From NCBI GenBank assembly GCA_026004935.1, contig BPKC01000001.1, positions 1 through 64,000 of the forward strand: a stretch of DNA of 64,000 nucleotides, given 5' to 3'. This document shows positions 19,891-35,766 of this stretch, piece by piece. Numbering within the stretch: the first letter of the stretch is position 1; each line of letters begins with the position of its first letter. The position numbers and the translations under genes are program-made. Source of the stretch: Rhodothalassiaceae bacterium (lineage in GTDB: Bacteria; Pseudomonadota; Alphaproteobacteria; Sphingomonadales; Rhodothalassiaceae). The notes beneath the pieces were generated by a model. It was not told the origin of the DNA. It ran no database searches and was given only the letters and a program-made list of their open reading frames with translations.

Positions 19891-20174
19891 TATGGATGGG
19901 TGATGTCCTCGCCCCCGCGTGAGGTCGGAAAGATGCCATGGCGGACGAGCGCGGGCCGACATCCCGGCGCGTCCCGCATGCGGTAGACATGGATCTCGCG
20001 ATGGTGTTGATGGTCGTCGGGTCCGTGAGGGGCCGTCTCCGCCGCGGGATGCTATGAAGGCAGGTCTGCACGTCCGGGAGGTCCCGCTTCGCGCGGGCCT
20101 TGTGGCTGATCCCGGAAGGGCCGGCTCGTCGACCCGGTCGGGCTTTATCGCCTCAAGACGGATGGAAAGTGGCG

Positions 20175-20262
20175 CCCGAGCCCCAGCCGGCGCGCCAGGC
20201 GCGGGCAGGCGCAGGCCGCCTGTGACCGCACCGCCTTCACCGGGGCCCGACAGCGGGTGAAG
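20175..20262 (+). pseudogene. Remnant of a second integrase C-terminus
   Basis: This segment closely matches the intact integrase around its nucleophile. It encodes QAQAACDRTAFTGARQ against VQAAYDRTAFTEARR, with Tyr replaced by Cys. It has no upstream coding context. The surrounding gene-free stretch (19891-20371) otherwise shows only short GC-rich sequence. It points to an earlier or tandem integration at the same tRNA. Confidence 0.7.
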
Positions 20263-20371
20263 GTGCGCCACCGCACGGCAGAACCCGGAAACGGTGGCAA
20301 GGCGCGCGGGGTGACGAAGCCGTCCCGTCGTGCCGGGATCTCGATTTCAGCCGCCGCTGAAAGCGCGCCCC

Positions 20372-21175
20372 CTACCTCTTCAGGCTGTCGAGACGCCGGT
20401 AGATCGCCCGGCAATGATCGCCCGGTTCGATCGCCCAGCTGCGATCGGCGCAGCGTCTGGCCTCATCGAGCAATTCTCGATCGCCGGTTTGCTCAAAGCG
20501 ATCCATGAGCAGGGCCGCGCGCTGAATCAGCAGGACCCGACGCTCGCCATCCGTGAGCTCGCTGCCCCTGGCAAGCACCTGCTCGGTTCGCTTCAGCGCT
20601 TCGATGGTGCGGCCGGAGTGGCGCAAATGACGGATCAGAGGGATCAGCAGGTCAGGCAGGCATGATCCCGGGGCGGCATCGATCCAGGCGCTCAGCGGCT
20701 TGATCACGTTGTACGGCTGCCCGTATTTTTCGGCGAGGCCGATGTAGCGCGCGCGTTCATGGTCCGGTGGAACGCGCCCCTGTCTTGCGCTGCACACCGC
20801 GGCGTACAGATCGTCGAGATCGCGCTCGTCCACTCTTCTGACAAAGCCATAGGCGGCAATTGCGCGCCGTTTGTCCTGCGCCGCGCGCAGCTCCGGCGTG
20901 ATGGCCGCATCGAGTGCGCGGCGCAGCGCCCGAGAGACGAGCACGCAGCCGGCCGCGAGTGCGACGTTTCTGCTGGTGCCGCCGGGCATGCTTACGGAGA
21001 GCCGCCCGGCGTTGGCGTCGCAGTGCCGGATGGTCCAGAGGCAATCGGGATCGTCGCGATAGAACCGGCAGCCGACCAGCGCGGCTGCGACCGCCGCGCC
21101 GTGCGGGCCGCGCAGGAGGGGAAGAATGTCCTCTCCCGGGATATCGTCCGCGTCATCGTCGGCAGGCTGCGTCAT
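20372..21175 (-). CDS. Hypothetical protein, last gene of the defence operon
   Basis: A 267-residue protein I do not recognise. It has an acidic N-terminus (DDDADDIPGEDILPLLRGPH). The C-terminal half (about 130-265) is helical, with a tetratricopeptide-like rhythm (SLIR-type helices such as LLIPLIRHLRHSGRTIEALK and LLDEARRCADRSWAIEPGDH). No catalytic motif, signal peptide or membrane segment is seen. Its ATG (21173-21175) overlaps the stop of the methylase gene in an ATGA arrangement, so it is probably translated by coupling and belongs to the same operon. A partner or scaffold role in the defence complex is a positional inference. Confidence 0.75.
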   Translation of the reverse strand: MTQPADDDADDIPGEDILPLLRGPHGAAVAAALVGCRFYRDDPDCLWTIRHCDANAGRLSVSMPGGTSRNVALAAGCVLVSRALRRALDAAITPELRAAQDKRRAIAAYGFVRRVDERDLDDLYAAVCSARQGRVPPDHERARYIGLAEKYGQPYNVIKPLSAWIDAAPGSCLPDLLIPLIRHLRHSGRTIEALKRTEQVLARGSELTDGERRVLLIQRAALLMDRFEQTGDRELLDEARRCADRSWAIEPGDHCRAIYRRLDSLKR

Positions 21176-24100
21176 TGATGGCCCTCCGTTCGCGGCCGCA
21201 TGCCCCGGGCGGTCAACTCGTCATAGGCGGCGAGGACGAGGCGGCGGGTGCGGTATTCGCCGAACGCCTTGATCTCGTTGTTCTTCAGCACGCGGAAGGT
21301 CTCGGAGGGATAGTCCGCGCCGTAGACGTCCGCCGGATCGAGGATGTAGCGCAGCTCGTCGCGGGTGAGCCCATAGAGATGGGCGTAATAGGCGTCGAGC
21401 TCGGCGCGCAAGAGCGCGCGGCGGTCCGGGTCCCACGGGAAGGGCGGGCCGTTAAACCCAAGATCGCGCGCAAACGGCGCCATGGAATAGCTTGTGTAGG
21501 TGAGCTCGAGGACGCGGGGGACGATGAAGGCGAGATCGGCCGGGCGGTAAATGGAAGGCGGTAAAGCAATCAACTGTTTCATGGTAAAGTACTTGAGCGA
21601 GGTGCCCCCGACCTTCTGGCGAGCTACGAAGTCAAACGTTAATGAGTTCATGCATCCAAGGAGTGCTGCCACCAGTTCGGCGTTCAAACTGGACATCATC
21701 AGCAGAAACTTGTCGCCCACCCCCACCCGCGGAAACGCCGCGGCGATCACGGTCCGCTCGTTCGTCGCGTTCGTGATATCCCGCCAGCCCATGAGCCAGC
21801 CGCGGGTCCAGCCCTTGGCGGAAAGGCGTTCTTCCACCTCGCGCTCGGGCACCCAGTAGCGGGGCAAGGGCAGAAAAGCGGGATCGCACTTTTCGTCATC
21901 GCCCACATCGCGCGAGCTTTCCCCCTCCGGCTCGTAAGAAGCCCAGCGATGATCGAACTGGTGGATCATCTTGGCTTCGTAGAGCGGCACCCAGACGGCG
22001 CCCGAGGGCTCGACCCAGCCCGCGCCCTCGCGCCGCGCCCCCGCCTCCTCGAGCTGCCGCCAGGTGCGGAAAAGATGGCTGTCGTTGGACATGTGGAACA
22101 TTGCCATGAACGACACGCCCCAGGGATTGCCGTCCCCGCCCTTGGCTTCATCGATCAGCACCGGCACGCGGGCGTAGATCTTCCGGGTGAGCTCAGCATC
22201 GGCCTGGCTGCGGAACACGGGCGCGGTGCTTGCGTGTTGGGGTTGATGCGGCGGATGTCGTCGGGCGAAAGGGTGAAGCGGCGGCGCGGGTCGCGCAGCT
22301 GCTCCACGTTCGTCGCGAAGAACGCGAATTCGGCCTCGGGTATACTGGCGCCCAGGGTCAGCAGACAGAACTTGTAACTGCGGTGGACCGCCGGGAAGAT
22401 CGCCTCGCGGTTTTCGAAATCATAAAGGCTCGCCAGCCGCCCCCTGGTCGAGACCTCCTCGAAGAAGGCCCTGGTGGAATTGTCCGTCGCGATCCCCGTC
22501 GGCACGATCAGGCCGGCGCGCCCGAGGGGGGCGATGAGGTTCAGGAAGGTTTCGGCGAAAACTGCATAGGTGTTGACGTCGCCGGTGCCGGTGAGCGGAA
22601 AGCGCCCGGAGGTACGCACGAACTGGCTCGCGGCCTCGGCCTCGTGCCTGGCCTGTTCGAAGGCTTTGAGGAGCGCCTTTTCCGCCGGCGCGGCGTCAGG
22701 GCGACCGAGGGCCTTGATCAGCCGCTCGCGCGCGGCCTTGTTGGGCGCCTTGGCGATCTCAGGCGCGCGGGAGGCGAAGAACTCCTGCTCCTGAAGCTTG
22801 ATCCGCTCCCACGGCGGGTTGCCCAGCACGACGTCGAAGCCGCCCTTGGCGAAAACTTCAGGAAACTCCACCGGCCAGTGGAAGAACCGGGCTTCCTGCG
22901 CGATCCGGTCGGTCTCGGCGATGAGCGGCCCATAGAGGGTGACGCCGTCGAGATACTGCCAGAGCTGGCCGGAGGTCGGAACCAGCTCGCGCCCGCGTTG
23001 CGGGATGTCGGTCTTGGGGGCGAAGAAGGCCGCGCACCAGAGATCGCAGGCGATCTTCATCTTCCACCCGAGACCCCCCGACCTCAGGCTCTCGAAGGCG
23101 CGGCGCTTGGCCGCGATGTCGGCGAGGCTCTCTTCGGGCATGGCGTCGAGCGCTTCGAGCGCCCTGGCGAGGTCGCGCGGGTCCTGGGCGAAATCGAAGC
23201 CGCTCGCGATCCGCTCGCGCTCGGCCCGTTCGCGCCGGTTCTTCGCCCTGTAATGGCCGGCGGCCTCCTTGGAATCACCGGTGAGCGGCTTGTAGGCCGC
23301 ATCCGGGATCCCTTCGCGCAGCACCTTGAGATCGAACACGCCGACAAGGGAATCGCCGCAGCGGATGTGGGAATCGAGAAAGGTGAGCGGCTTGCCGGGT
23401 TCGACGGTCTCGATCCAGAGCGCGGTGCGGCAGAGTTCCACGGCGAGGGGATTGCGGTCGACCCCAAAGATGCAGTGCTGAACCACCTCGCGCAGCGCGT
23501 GCTGGCGCGCCTGCTCGTCGGGGGTGTCGGTGCCGGCCTCCAGGCGCGCGATCTCGGCCGCCATGCGGCGCGCTGCCGCCAGCAGGAAATGACCCGAGCC
23601 GCAGGCCGGGTCGATGATTTTGAGATCGAGGAGAGCCGCGCGCGGGTTTTCCGGCCGCGCTTTGATCGCCTCGGCCATGACCGGCTCCAACGCGGAGGCG
23701 ATGAGCTCGTTCACGAGCGCGGCGGGGGTGTAGTAGGAGCCGGTGAGCTTGCGCTCTGAGCCCCTGGTCTTCTCGCCATTGACCTCTCCGACGAAGCCGA
23801 AGGTCCAGGGCTTGGCTTCGACGTCGACGACGGGGTGGAGCTCGAGCAGGCTCTCATAGACCGATCCCAGCTCCTCGGTGCCCATGTCGCGGTAGTTGAC
23901 GCGGGCGAGCCCCGAAGACGTCCGGAAGAAGGTCAGGCTGCGGATCGCTTCCAGCAGCCGCTCATTGGTGATGCTGAGCGCCTCGAGAGTTCGGCACTGA
24001 TCCGGGGCGAACAGCCCGCCGAGTGCGGGAAGGCCCAATGCCGGCGCTCCATGGGCGAGAGCGCGGAAGACGATCCGCAGACCCTGCCAGAGGTCGTCAT

Positions 24101-25133
24101 GGCGGTCGTAGTGCCGGCGCTTGCGGGCGCGCTCGCGCAGGCGCGTCACGCTGTAGCCCTCGGCGTAAATCGCGCGCTGCTCGTCGGTGGCCTCCGGGCT
24201 GTGGAGCAGGCCGCGCTCCTCGGCGGTGAACAGGAACAGGAGCCGGTAGACCAGGCGCAGGAGCTCCTGGAAGTAGTGCTCCGGCGTCATGTGTCCGTGC
24301 ACGAGCCTGTCACGCAGATCCGCATTTTGCGGATGCTGCAGAAAGCCGTTGCCGAGTGCACGCAGCGCATCCGTCACGCCGTCGCGCAACTGGTCCAGCG
24401 CCCGCGCACCCGCTTCATGCGCCTCGCTGCGCCAGCGCTCGAGGATGGCGGTCTCCGGCCTGCCGTCCACGGGGCGAAAGCGTGACGCGTGGGCGAGAAG
24501 CCAGAAAGCCGCGAAGTCGGAGTAGAGCTCCTCGCCGAACATCAGGTCGAGGTCGATCTCGATGAAGGCCGGACGGGTCAGACTCGGGTTGTCGCGCAGA
24601 ATCCGCAGCCGCGCCCCATTGGCGACGATGCCCCACAATGCCTCTTCGCGGGCGTTGAGAAATTCCTGTATCAGGCCGTGCGGTGCCCGCCTTCGGCCCT
24701 CATCACCGAAGCGCACGTCGGCACGGTCGAGGTCGAATTCCCGCGTCGTCAGAAGAACGGGAACGGCGCCGCCAAAGACCTGATGCGTGATCGGATACGT
24801 GCGGCCATCGACGACAAGCGGTTCGGCCGGGGCGAGATCGTCAAAACCGAGGACCTCTTCGAGGAGCGGGACCAGCCAACCCTCGACCCCGACCCGGATC
24901 GGGTCGAGATCCACCCGTTCGCGGCGCTCGGCATAGGCCGCGTAGAGATCGTTCGCGATCCGCCAGTAGCGGGCTATCTCGTCCTTGAGCGCAAGCGAGC
25001 GGGTGAGGCCGTAGTCCGGCCCCGTCTGATGCTTCGCCTCGAGCGCGGCCACACTGGTCAGGAACTCGGGCGGGAGGATGCCGCCCTCGACGCGGATGGC
25101 GGTGAAGCTCGTATCTCTGCGACGGCGCGCCAT
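21172..25133 (-). CDS. Eco57I-like N6-adenine DNA methyltransferase (DrmMI/PglXI type), one frameshift
   Basis: A methyltransferase of about 1320 residues. SAM motif I is DPACGSGHFLLAAARRMAAE and catalytic motif IV is NPPWERIK. GSYYTPAALVNELIASALEP precedes them, as in type IIG/Eco57I-like enzymes. The C-terminal part (MFHMSNDSHLFRT, RYWVPEREVEERL, RDITNATNERT, KYFTMKQLIALPPS) is the target-recognition region. The frame changes near 22228, within NPNTQ-APVFRSQADAEL, where two bases appear inserted. Start 25133 follows GAGGGA; 25148, overlapping the upstream TGA, is an alternative. In DISARM class 1 and BREX-3 such enzymes mark self DNA. If the indel is real, host protection would be lost while the helicases remain. 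Confidence 0.88.
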
Positions 25134-25144
25134 CGTCCGATCCC

Positions 25145-28009
25145 TCACATCGTCGCCATCGGCATCAGCACGTAGACACCGATCTTGTCGACCGGCAGCG
25201 CGGGGCTCACGGAGTAGCGCAGCCCGCGCGCGTCGCTCGCTTCACGGATGCGGCGGTGATCGGCGAGCAACGCCTCGGCGCGGGCCTGGGCGATGGCATT
25301 GAACGTCGGTTCGAGCGCCGGCACGGCCTCGAGCGCCTGAGCGATCAAACGCGTCTTCTGGCCGGCCTCCATGTTGCGGCCGGGTTCGAGCGAGAGCAGC
25401 GCAAGCGCGTCGGCCTCATCAAGCACCTCGGGTGCCGCCGTGCCGCGCACGGCGACGCCGAGACATTCCTCGGCGAGCAGCAATTTGGCGGGTATGTGGC
25501 GACCCTGTTCGTCGCGCCGCTCGACCGTGATCTGGTGGCGAAGACGCAGGAGATACACGGTGGTCCGGACATCGACCCCGGCGGTGAACATGGCGGCGGC
25601 CCGCGCGCCGAGCGCCGGATCATTATCTTCGAGAGCGGATTCGGCGATGTAATCGGCGAGGTTGGCGACGAGCGGGTGGGCACGGTGGATATGCAGGACG
25701 CCGCTCGGTACCGGATGGGTGAAGGCTATTTTCAGCGTTCCCTTGAGCCCGGCGGCTTCCAGGCGTTCCTGAAGCGCCCTGGGCAGGTGGGCAAGGGGGA
25801 GACGGTAGTGATCGCGGCGCTCTTCGAGAGGAGCGCCGAGGCGCTCTGCCGCGTGCCTGACAAAGCGGGCGACGTCTTCCTCGCCGCCGAGGACGGCGAC
25901 CGCCTTGCGCCACTCGGGCAGCACCTCGTCCGGTCGCAGGCGCCGCTGCGCGAAAACGGTGCGGGTCATTCTGTCACGCGCCGTCTCCCAGGCACGGTCC
26001 ACCTCGGTTTCGGTCTCCCCGAAATCGAGCGCTAGCTGGCGGGCGGCACCAGAGACCCCGCCGGATTGAAGCAGAACCGCGCGCATGATGGCGTCGACGA
26101 CCTTGGTGTTGTCGGCCGGCAGCGGCACCGCGACCCCCAGCTCTTTGCGGATCTTCTCGGCCTTGCGGAGGATCACCTTCAGCACGGCGCCGTCGACGGG
26201 GTTGTTCTCGCCGTAGAGCATGAGGGTGCGGACGATCTTCGAAGCCTGGCCGAAGCGGTCGACGCGGCCTTCCCGCTGCTCGTGGCGGGTCGGGTTCCAG
26301 GTGAGGTCGTAGTGGATCGCGGCGTCAAAGTAGTTCTGGAGATTGATGCCCTCCGACAGGCAGTCGGTGGCGACCAATACCGGCGTGACGCTGTTTTCCA
26401 GCGCGCCAAGCTCCTCGATCCGTTCTTCCCGTTGATCGGGAGTAAGCTCGCCGGTGACCGCGATGACGTGCGCCTTGTCCGACGGCAGGAGCGCCCGGAG
26501 GTGATCCGCCACGTAATGGGCGGTGGCGATGTAGCGGCAGAACACCACCGGCTTGAAGCCATCCGCAAGCAGGCCCCGGATTTCCCGGAGGAGCGTCGCG
26601 AGCTTGGGATCGCTCCCCGGCCCGCGCAGGGCCTCGGCGCGTTCGATCAGTTGACGAAGGGCGGCGGCGTCTTCCGGCGATTCGACCGTGCCGGCGGGAA
26701 CGGTCTCATCGAGGGTCAACGCATCATCCGACGCTCCATCGAGGACCGTCTGGCTCGCCGACTGGTCGAGGTCGGCGATCTGCCGGGGCTCGGGTTCGCC
26801 CTCTGCGGCCTTGAGGCGGGTACGCAGCGCGAGTGCGGCCGCCGCTGGGCTGGACGAGACGCAGCGCAGAAGCGCCAGCGCGGCCCACCAGGACATGCGT
26901 TGCTCAAGCTTTGTGCCCCCTTCGGCGCGTTTCACCATGCCACGGGCATAGTCGAGGACGTTGTCGAAGAGGCGGCCCCATTCGCCGGTCAGCCTGTAGG
27001 TCGCCTCGCGGCTCTCCCGCACCGGGAAACCGGCGGCATCGCGCCATTCGGCGATATCGCCGCGTCGGCGCTGCACGAAATGCTGCGCCAGCTCCTCCCG
27101 GAGCCGCCGACGTTCCTCACCCTCAGGCAGATCAATGAGGCGCGCGAAGCGCGGGTGGATGAGGCCGAGAAGGTTGTGGAACGCCGTATCATCGCCGGAA
27201 TGGGGAGTGGCGGTGAGGAAGAGCATGTGGCGGGCGGGATTGGCCTCCGCCAGGCCCTTGATCAGCTCGTAACGCTGATGGCGTGCGGTCGTGCTCGCCT
27301 GGACGCAGGTGTGCGCCTCGTCCACGATGACAAATTCCGGGCAGGCGCGCAGAAAATCCGCCCGGCGGCGATCGGACTTGATGTAGTCCAGCGAGACCAC
27401 GGTGAAGGGGTAGACCTCGAAGATCGACTCGTCGGGTCGCAGCCCGCGTTCGAGACGCGCCGCAGTACCGGTGCGCACGACCTCCGCCTCGATGTTGAAT
27501 TTGGATGAAAGTTCCTGCTGCCACTGCTCGCAGAGATGCGGCGGGCAGATGACGACAAGACGCTCTACCTCGCCGCGGTCGAGCATCTCGCGGGCGATGA
27601 GACCGGCCTCAATGGTCTTGCCGATGCCGACGTCGTCGGCGATGAGCAGCCGGATCGTGTCGAGCTTGAGCGCCATCAGGAGCGGCACGAGCTGGTAGGC
27701 GCGCGGCTCGACGGAGATGTTGCCGAAGCTCCGGAATGGCCCGGCGCCGGCCCGAAGCTTAAGGCGCAGCGCATCGCGCAAGAGAAGTGCTGCGGCCTGG
27801 GAGCCCGGTTTGGTTGGATCGGGCAGATCGAAGGTGGCGGCGGCGGGCAGCTCAGGCTCAAGGGGCAGATAGATCAGCGTGGCATCGTCCTCACTGCCAC
27901 CCAGCGGACGCAGCTTTACCAGGTCGGGGCGGGTCTCCGGCAGCACGACCCATTCCCGCCCCCGCGCCCTGACGAGGTCTCCCGGCTTGTAAGCGACCGC
28001 TGTTGGCAT
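25145..28009 (-). CDS. drmD: SNF2-family helicase, DrmD/BrxHII-like
   Basis: A 954-residue SNF2 ATPase. The N-terminus (YKPGDLVRARGREWVVLPET, LRPLGG) is characteristic of DISARM DrmD-like proteins. The motor motifs are ADDVGIGKTIEAG (Walker A), VDEAHT (Walker B), LTATPHSGDD, and in the second lobe VATDCLSEGINLQ and EQREGRVDRFGQ (motif VI). The C-terminal third has no recognised domain. The start at 28009 follows AAAAGG, 17 bp after the stop of the preceding helicase gene. In DISARM class 1 the SNF2 protein is encoded beside the DrmMI methylase; in BREX-3, BrxHII pairs with PglXI. The two families are alike and I cannot separate them by eye. Confidence 0.9.
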   Translation of the reverse strand: MPTAVAYKPGDLVRARGREWVVLPETRPDLVKLRPLGGSEDDATLIYLPLEPELPAAATFDLPDPTKPGSQAAALLLRDALRLKLRAGAGPFRSFGNISVEPRAYQLVPLLMALKLDTIRLLIADDVGIGKTIEAGLIAREMLDRGEVERLVVICPPHLCEQWQQELSSKFNIEAEVVRTGTAARLERGLRPDESIFEVYPFTVVSLDYIKSDRRRADFLRACPEFVIVDEAHTCVQASTTARHQRYELIKGLAEANPARHMLFLTATPHSGDDTAFHNLLGLIHPRFARLIDLPEGEERRRLREELAQHFVQRRRGDIAEWRDAAGFPVRESREATYRLTGEWGRLFDNVLDYARGMVKRAEGGTKLEQRMSWWAALALLRCVSSSPAAAALALRTRLKAAEGEPEPRQIADLDQSASQTVLDGASDDALTLDETVPAGTVESPEDAAALRQLIERAEALRGPGSDPKLATLLREIRGLLADGFKPVVFCRYIATAHYVADHLRALLPSDKAHVIAVTGELTPDQREERIEELGALENSVTPVLVATDCLSEGINLQNYFDAAIHYDLTWNPTRHEQREGRVDRFGQASKIVRTLMLYGENNPVDGAVLKVILRKAEKIRKELGVAVPLPADNTKVVDAIMRAVLLQSGGVSGAARQLALDFGETETEVDRAWETARDRMTRTVFAQRRLRPDEVLPEWRKAVAVLGGEEDVARFVRHAAERLGAPLEERRDHYRLPLAHLPRALQERLEAAGLKGTLKIAFTHPVPSGVLHIHRAHPLVANLADYIAESALEDNDPALGARAAAMFTAGVDVRTTVYLLRLRHQITVERRDEQGRHIPAKLLLAEECLGVAVRGTAAPEVLDEADALALLSLEPGRNMEAGQKTRLIAQALEAVPALEPTFNAIAQARAEALLADHRRIREASDARGLRYSVSPALPVDKIGVYVLMPMATM

Positions 28010-28026
28010 TGCCTTTTCTTGTCCCC

Positions 28027-33289
<5,263 letters not shown>

Positions 33290-33303
<14 letters not shown>

Positions 33304-33880
33304 GGCCTCCATCCACGTGAAAGTTCGACGATGTGCTCTTGCCCATATGTTTATGAGGTCTTGTCTGCCTGTGGCCACGCGTCATAGAAATGACTCGATT
33401 CTTCAGCACGCACATCTTTGAACCGACCACCCGGTAATCGCGAATCGGGTAGCGACGGTATTCGGGGTGGTCCGGGACGGCGTAGGTCATGTGACCATCC
33501 ACGATGGATCCGTTCCAGGCGGCCACGACCGTCTTGTTCCGGGACAATCCCTGAAGCAGACGCAAAGGATCCTGCTTCAGGTGGACATCGAAAAGGATCT
33601 CGATGTTGTCGAGCAGAACCAGCTCGCCTGTGGCTTCACGCACGATTTCGCCCAAGAGCCGTGTTAGCTGCAGAGCCCGTTGGCGTTCGGTCAGGTCCAG
33701 CATCCGGCGAGACAGCTCGAGATTGACGTTGACGAGCGGTGCGGAGGTCGAGGCCGACACCTCCTGCAACGCGGACGTCTTCCCGCTTCCCGCCGGGCCC
33801 ACCATCAGGATCAGGCGGTGAAAGAGCTCGCGAGCCTCGCCGATCTTTCGCAGGACCTGATCCGCCAAGGGCTCCGCCAT
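33290..33880 (-). CDS. brxF: BREX-3-type P-loop protein BrxF
   Basis: A 196-residue small ATPase. The P-loop is LMVGPAGSGKTSALQEVSA (about residues 25-43). NLELSRRMLDLTERQRALQ, VLLDNIEILFDVHLKQDP and LQGLSRNKTVVAAWNGSIVD match BrxF, a hallmark of BREX type 3. The family core ends near residue 150 (PEYRRYPIRDYRVV). The last 45 residues are basic and of unusual composition and run 14 bp into the next gene, as if the normal stop had been lost. It is the first gene of the leftward operon. Its usual partners BrxC and PglZ are absent from the window. Confidence 0.85.
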
Positions 33881-34618
33881 GACAAGAATCTTTCTGGGAC
33901 CACTAGATGTACGACTGCTATCGTGCCATCAGACTGTCGCTGTCTGCCAAATCGGTCAACCGGGATACCTCCCTTGAGGGGAACTCTGCTTGCGCCCTGC
34001 GCGCTGTTCACAAAACGGTGGAAGGTCCCGATTGTCTTGTCGCTCGATGTTGGCGAACCCCGTTTGAAAAGGGGAGCAAACCACCGTCCGTGCCCGTCTT
34101 TCAACCGCCACGGCCCGGTCGCGGCCCGAATGCGTGTCATCACAATAGAAATGCTTGAAGAAATGCATCGGATGGGGGAAGGACGCATTGAGTGGCTGAC
34201 CCTTCCGTGGTATTCTTGTAAATTGCCGTTGGGATCCCAGATGTAGCTTTGGGAATGGAGGAGGCGGTGCGGTATGTTCCCATCACTGTGGCAAGTGCTT
34301 GCCATGTGAAGGCCTTGGCGAAGGGGTAAGGAAAGGTTCCGCGAAGCTCGGCTGTGGAGTGCAGTTTGCCGGCTTTTCCTGCGACGTCGATAGCAGTGGT
34401 GCACGAGCGCCGCGGAATTGAAATCGGACTTCGCAGTGCCCGGCCGGCCCTGTCATATCGGGTAAAGGAAAAGCCGGCCGCTATCTCACTGCCTTCATCA
34501 GGCCGCGCGATCTCGTGATGTACCGCAGATCGGACCGTTCGAGCCTCTCCCATCATCGCAGATGGGTTGATTGCTCGCAGTCGGAAGGAAACCCGGTAAC
34601 AGCAGCGGAGTTACATCC
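33881..34618. other. Gene-free divergent region upstream of brxF
   Basis: About 740 bp between brxF and the rightward gene at 34619. Several frames are open on the minus strand (for example 34140-34556), but their translations have no consistent codon pattern or recognisable motif. It presumably contains the brxF promoter; I could not place it with confidence. Confidence 0.4.
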
Positions 34619-35471
34619 ATGAGCGCAATCAAGAGAAAGAGCCCGGAAACTCTGCCTCTTGAGCATGATGGGGATATCGACATTGCTTCTACCGCCATGG
34701 CATGGGGCAGTATTCGTCCGCCCCGCCCGACGCGCGAAGAGATGGAGACTGACATGCGCGTCTGGGAGGCGGCATTGGCGAGAGGCCTTGTGCCAGAAGC
34801 GCAAAAAGGGCGAAGGAGGGATGCAGCCAAAATCCTTTGCCTGAAAGTGAATGGTGAGTGGCGCCGGGTCTGCGAAGGACCGTTCCATTTTACGGAGGAG
34901 GAAAGAAAAAATATCGAGTGGGGCACTCTTTGCGAAGAAGGGGAAGGAGGAAGAGTTCAGCCTCTGGAGTCCGAACCGAACCGCGTTCGTTGGATGATTG
35001 GCCCTGAAGGTGGGTACGGGTTGTTGCCAAGCGGTGAGGCTTACGTGAAGGGTGTGCCTTTTCCAGAAGACGATGGTCGGTTCCGATTCTATCGGAAGGT
35101 TCTTCTCGGGACTTTCATCCCTGGCATCAGGGCTCTGCTCCGGGAGGGCGACGAGGAGACGGCGCGGGCGCGGTTCTATTATGTGAGTCGGATTGTGAGA
35201 TACATGGCGGGGCGCGCCGAGGGCCTCGACCCGCCCCGTTGGGCCGGGCGCAGGGGAGGGGAGGAGCGCGCCCGAAGCAAGCGCACCGAGCTAGCCGCGC
35301 GCAATGAGAAACTGGCGCGTGAAATCGATCGCCTCCTGCGCGGCCGACGCTCCATGCGCAGCGCCATCGAAATTTTGCGCAGGCAAGGAAAAAACCAGCC
35401 TCAAGGAATCTCAACTGCGGCGCATCTACAAGGAATGGAAGGAAAAAATGGGCCACGAAGGGGCCACATGA
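34619..35471 (+). CDS. Hypothetical island protein, frameshift at an A6 tract
   Basis: About 284 residues, unknown. The start at 34619 follows AGCGGAG. The N-terminal 190 residues contain TREEMETDMRVWEAALARGL and FHFTEEERKNIEWGTLCEEG. A basic helical C-terminus follows (TELAARNEKLAREIDRLLRG, RRSMRSAIEILRRQGK). At 35389-35394 a run of six A leads into three open frames. Losing one A gives TSLKESQLRRIYKEWKEKMG and a stop at 35469-35471, the most protein-like continuation. Without it the frame runs on to 35566 with poor composition. The base composition is lower in GC than the chromosomal flanks. It precedes alpA and may be an element accessory gene. Confidence 0.5.
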
Positions 35472-35499
35472 CACACGGGCCCGTCCATATCCGGATTCG

Positions 35500-35766
35500 A
35501 TGGAAACGCAGGAGAAGGATCCGGATTTGGACAGACTTCTTCGCCTCAAATCGGTTCTCGACCTGACGGTGCCCTCCCGCAGCCGCGTCTACGAGCTCGT
35601 CGCAGTGGGTGCCTTTCCCGCACCGGTGAAGATCGGGACGCGGGCGGTCGCCTGGCGGGCCTCGGAGATTGCGGCCTGGATCGACAGCCGACCCTCCACG
35701 GCCAGTCGGTACGCAGCCAGCAAGACGTTGCCGTCCGCCGCAAAAGGGGGCGAGCGCCATGGCTAG
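35500..35766 (+). CDS. AlpA-family excisionase/regulator
   Basis: An 88-residue protein with the AlpA/MerR-like helix-turn-helix pattern: LKSVLDLTVPSRSRVYELVA, VGAFPAPVKIGTRAVAWRAS, EIAAWIDSRPSTASR. AlpA-type proteins activate integrase transcription or act as excisionases in tRNA-integrated islands. The acidic N-terminus (METQEKDPDLDRLL) is typical. It overlaps the next gene by 8 bp, so the two are probably co-translated. An intact integrase lies 17 kb to the left, at the other end of island A. Confidence 0.85.
   Translation: METQEKDPDLDRLLRLKSVLDLTVPSRSRVYELVAVGAFPAPVKIGTRAVAWRASEIAAWIDSRPSTASRYAASKTLPSAAKGGERHG

Noticed and set aside
33811-34556. Open frames on the minus strand upstream of brxF
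   Set aside because: The translations overlap each other in different frames, have irregular composition and no conserved motif.
35389-35395. A AAA AAC as proof of programmed -1 frameshifting
   Set aside because: No downstream stimulatory hairpin is evident and the most protein-like continuation needs the other shift, so an indel is at least as likely. Kept only as a low-ranked observation.
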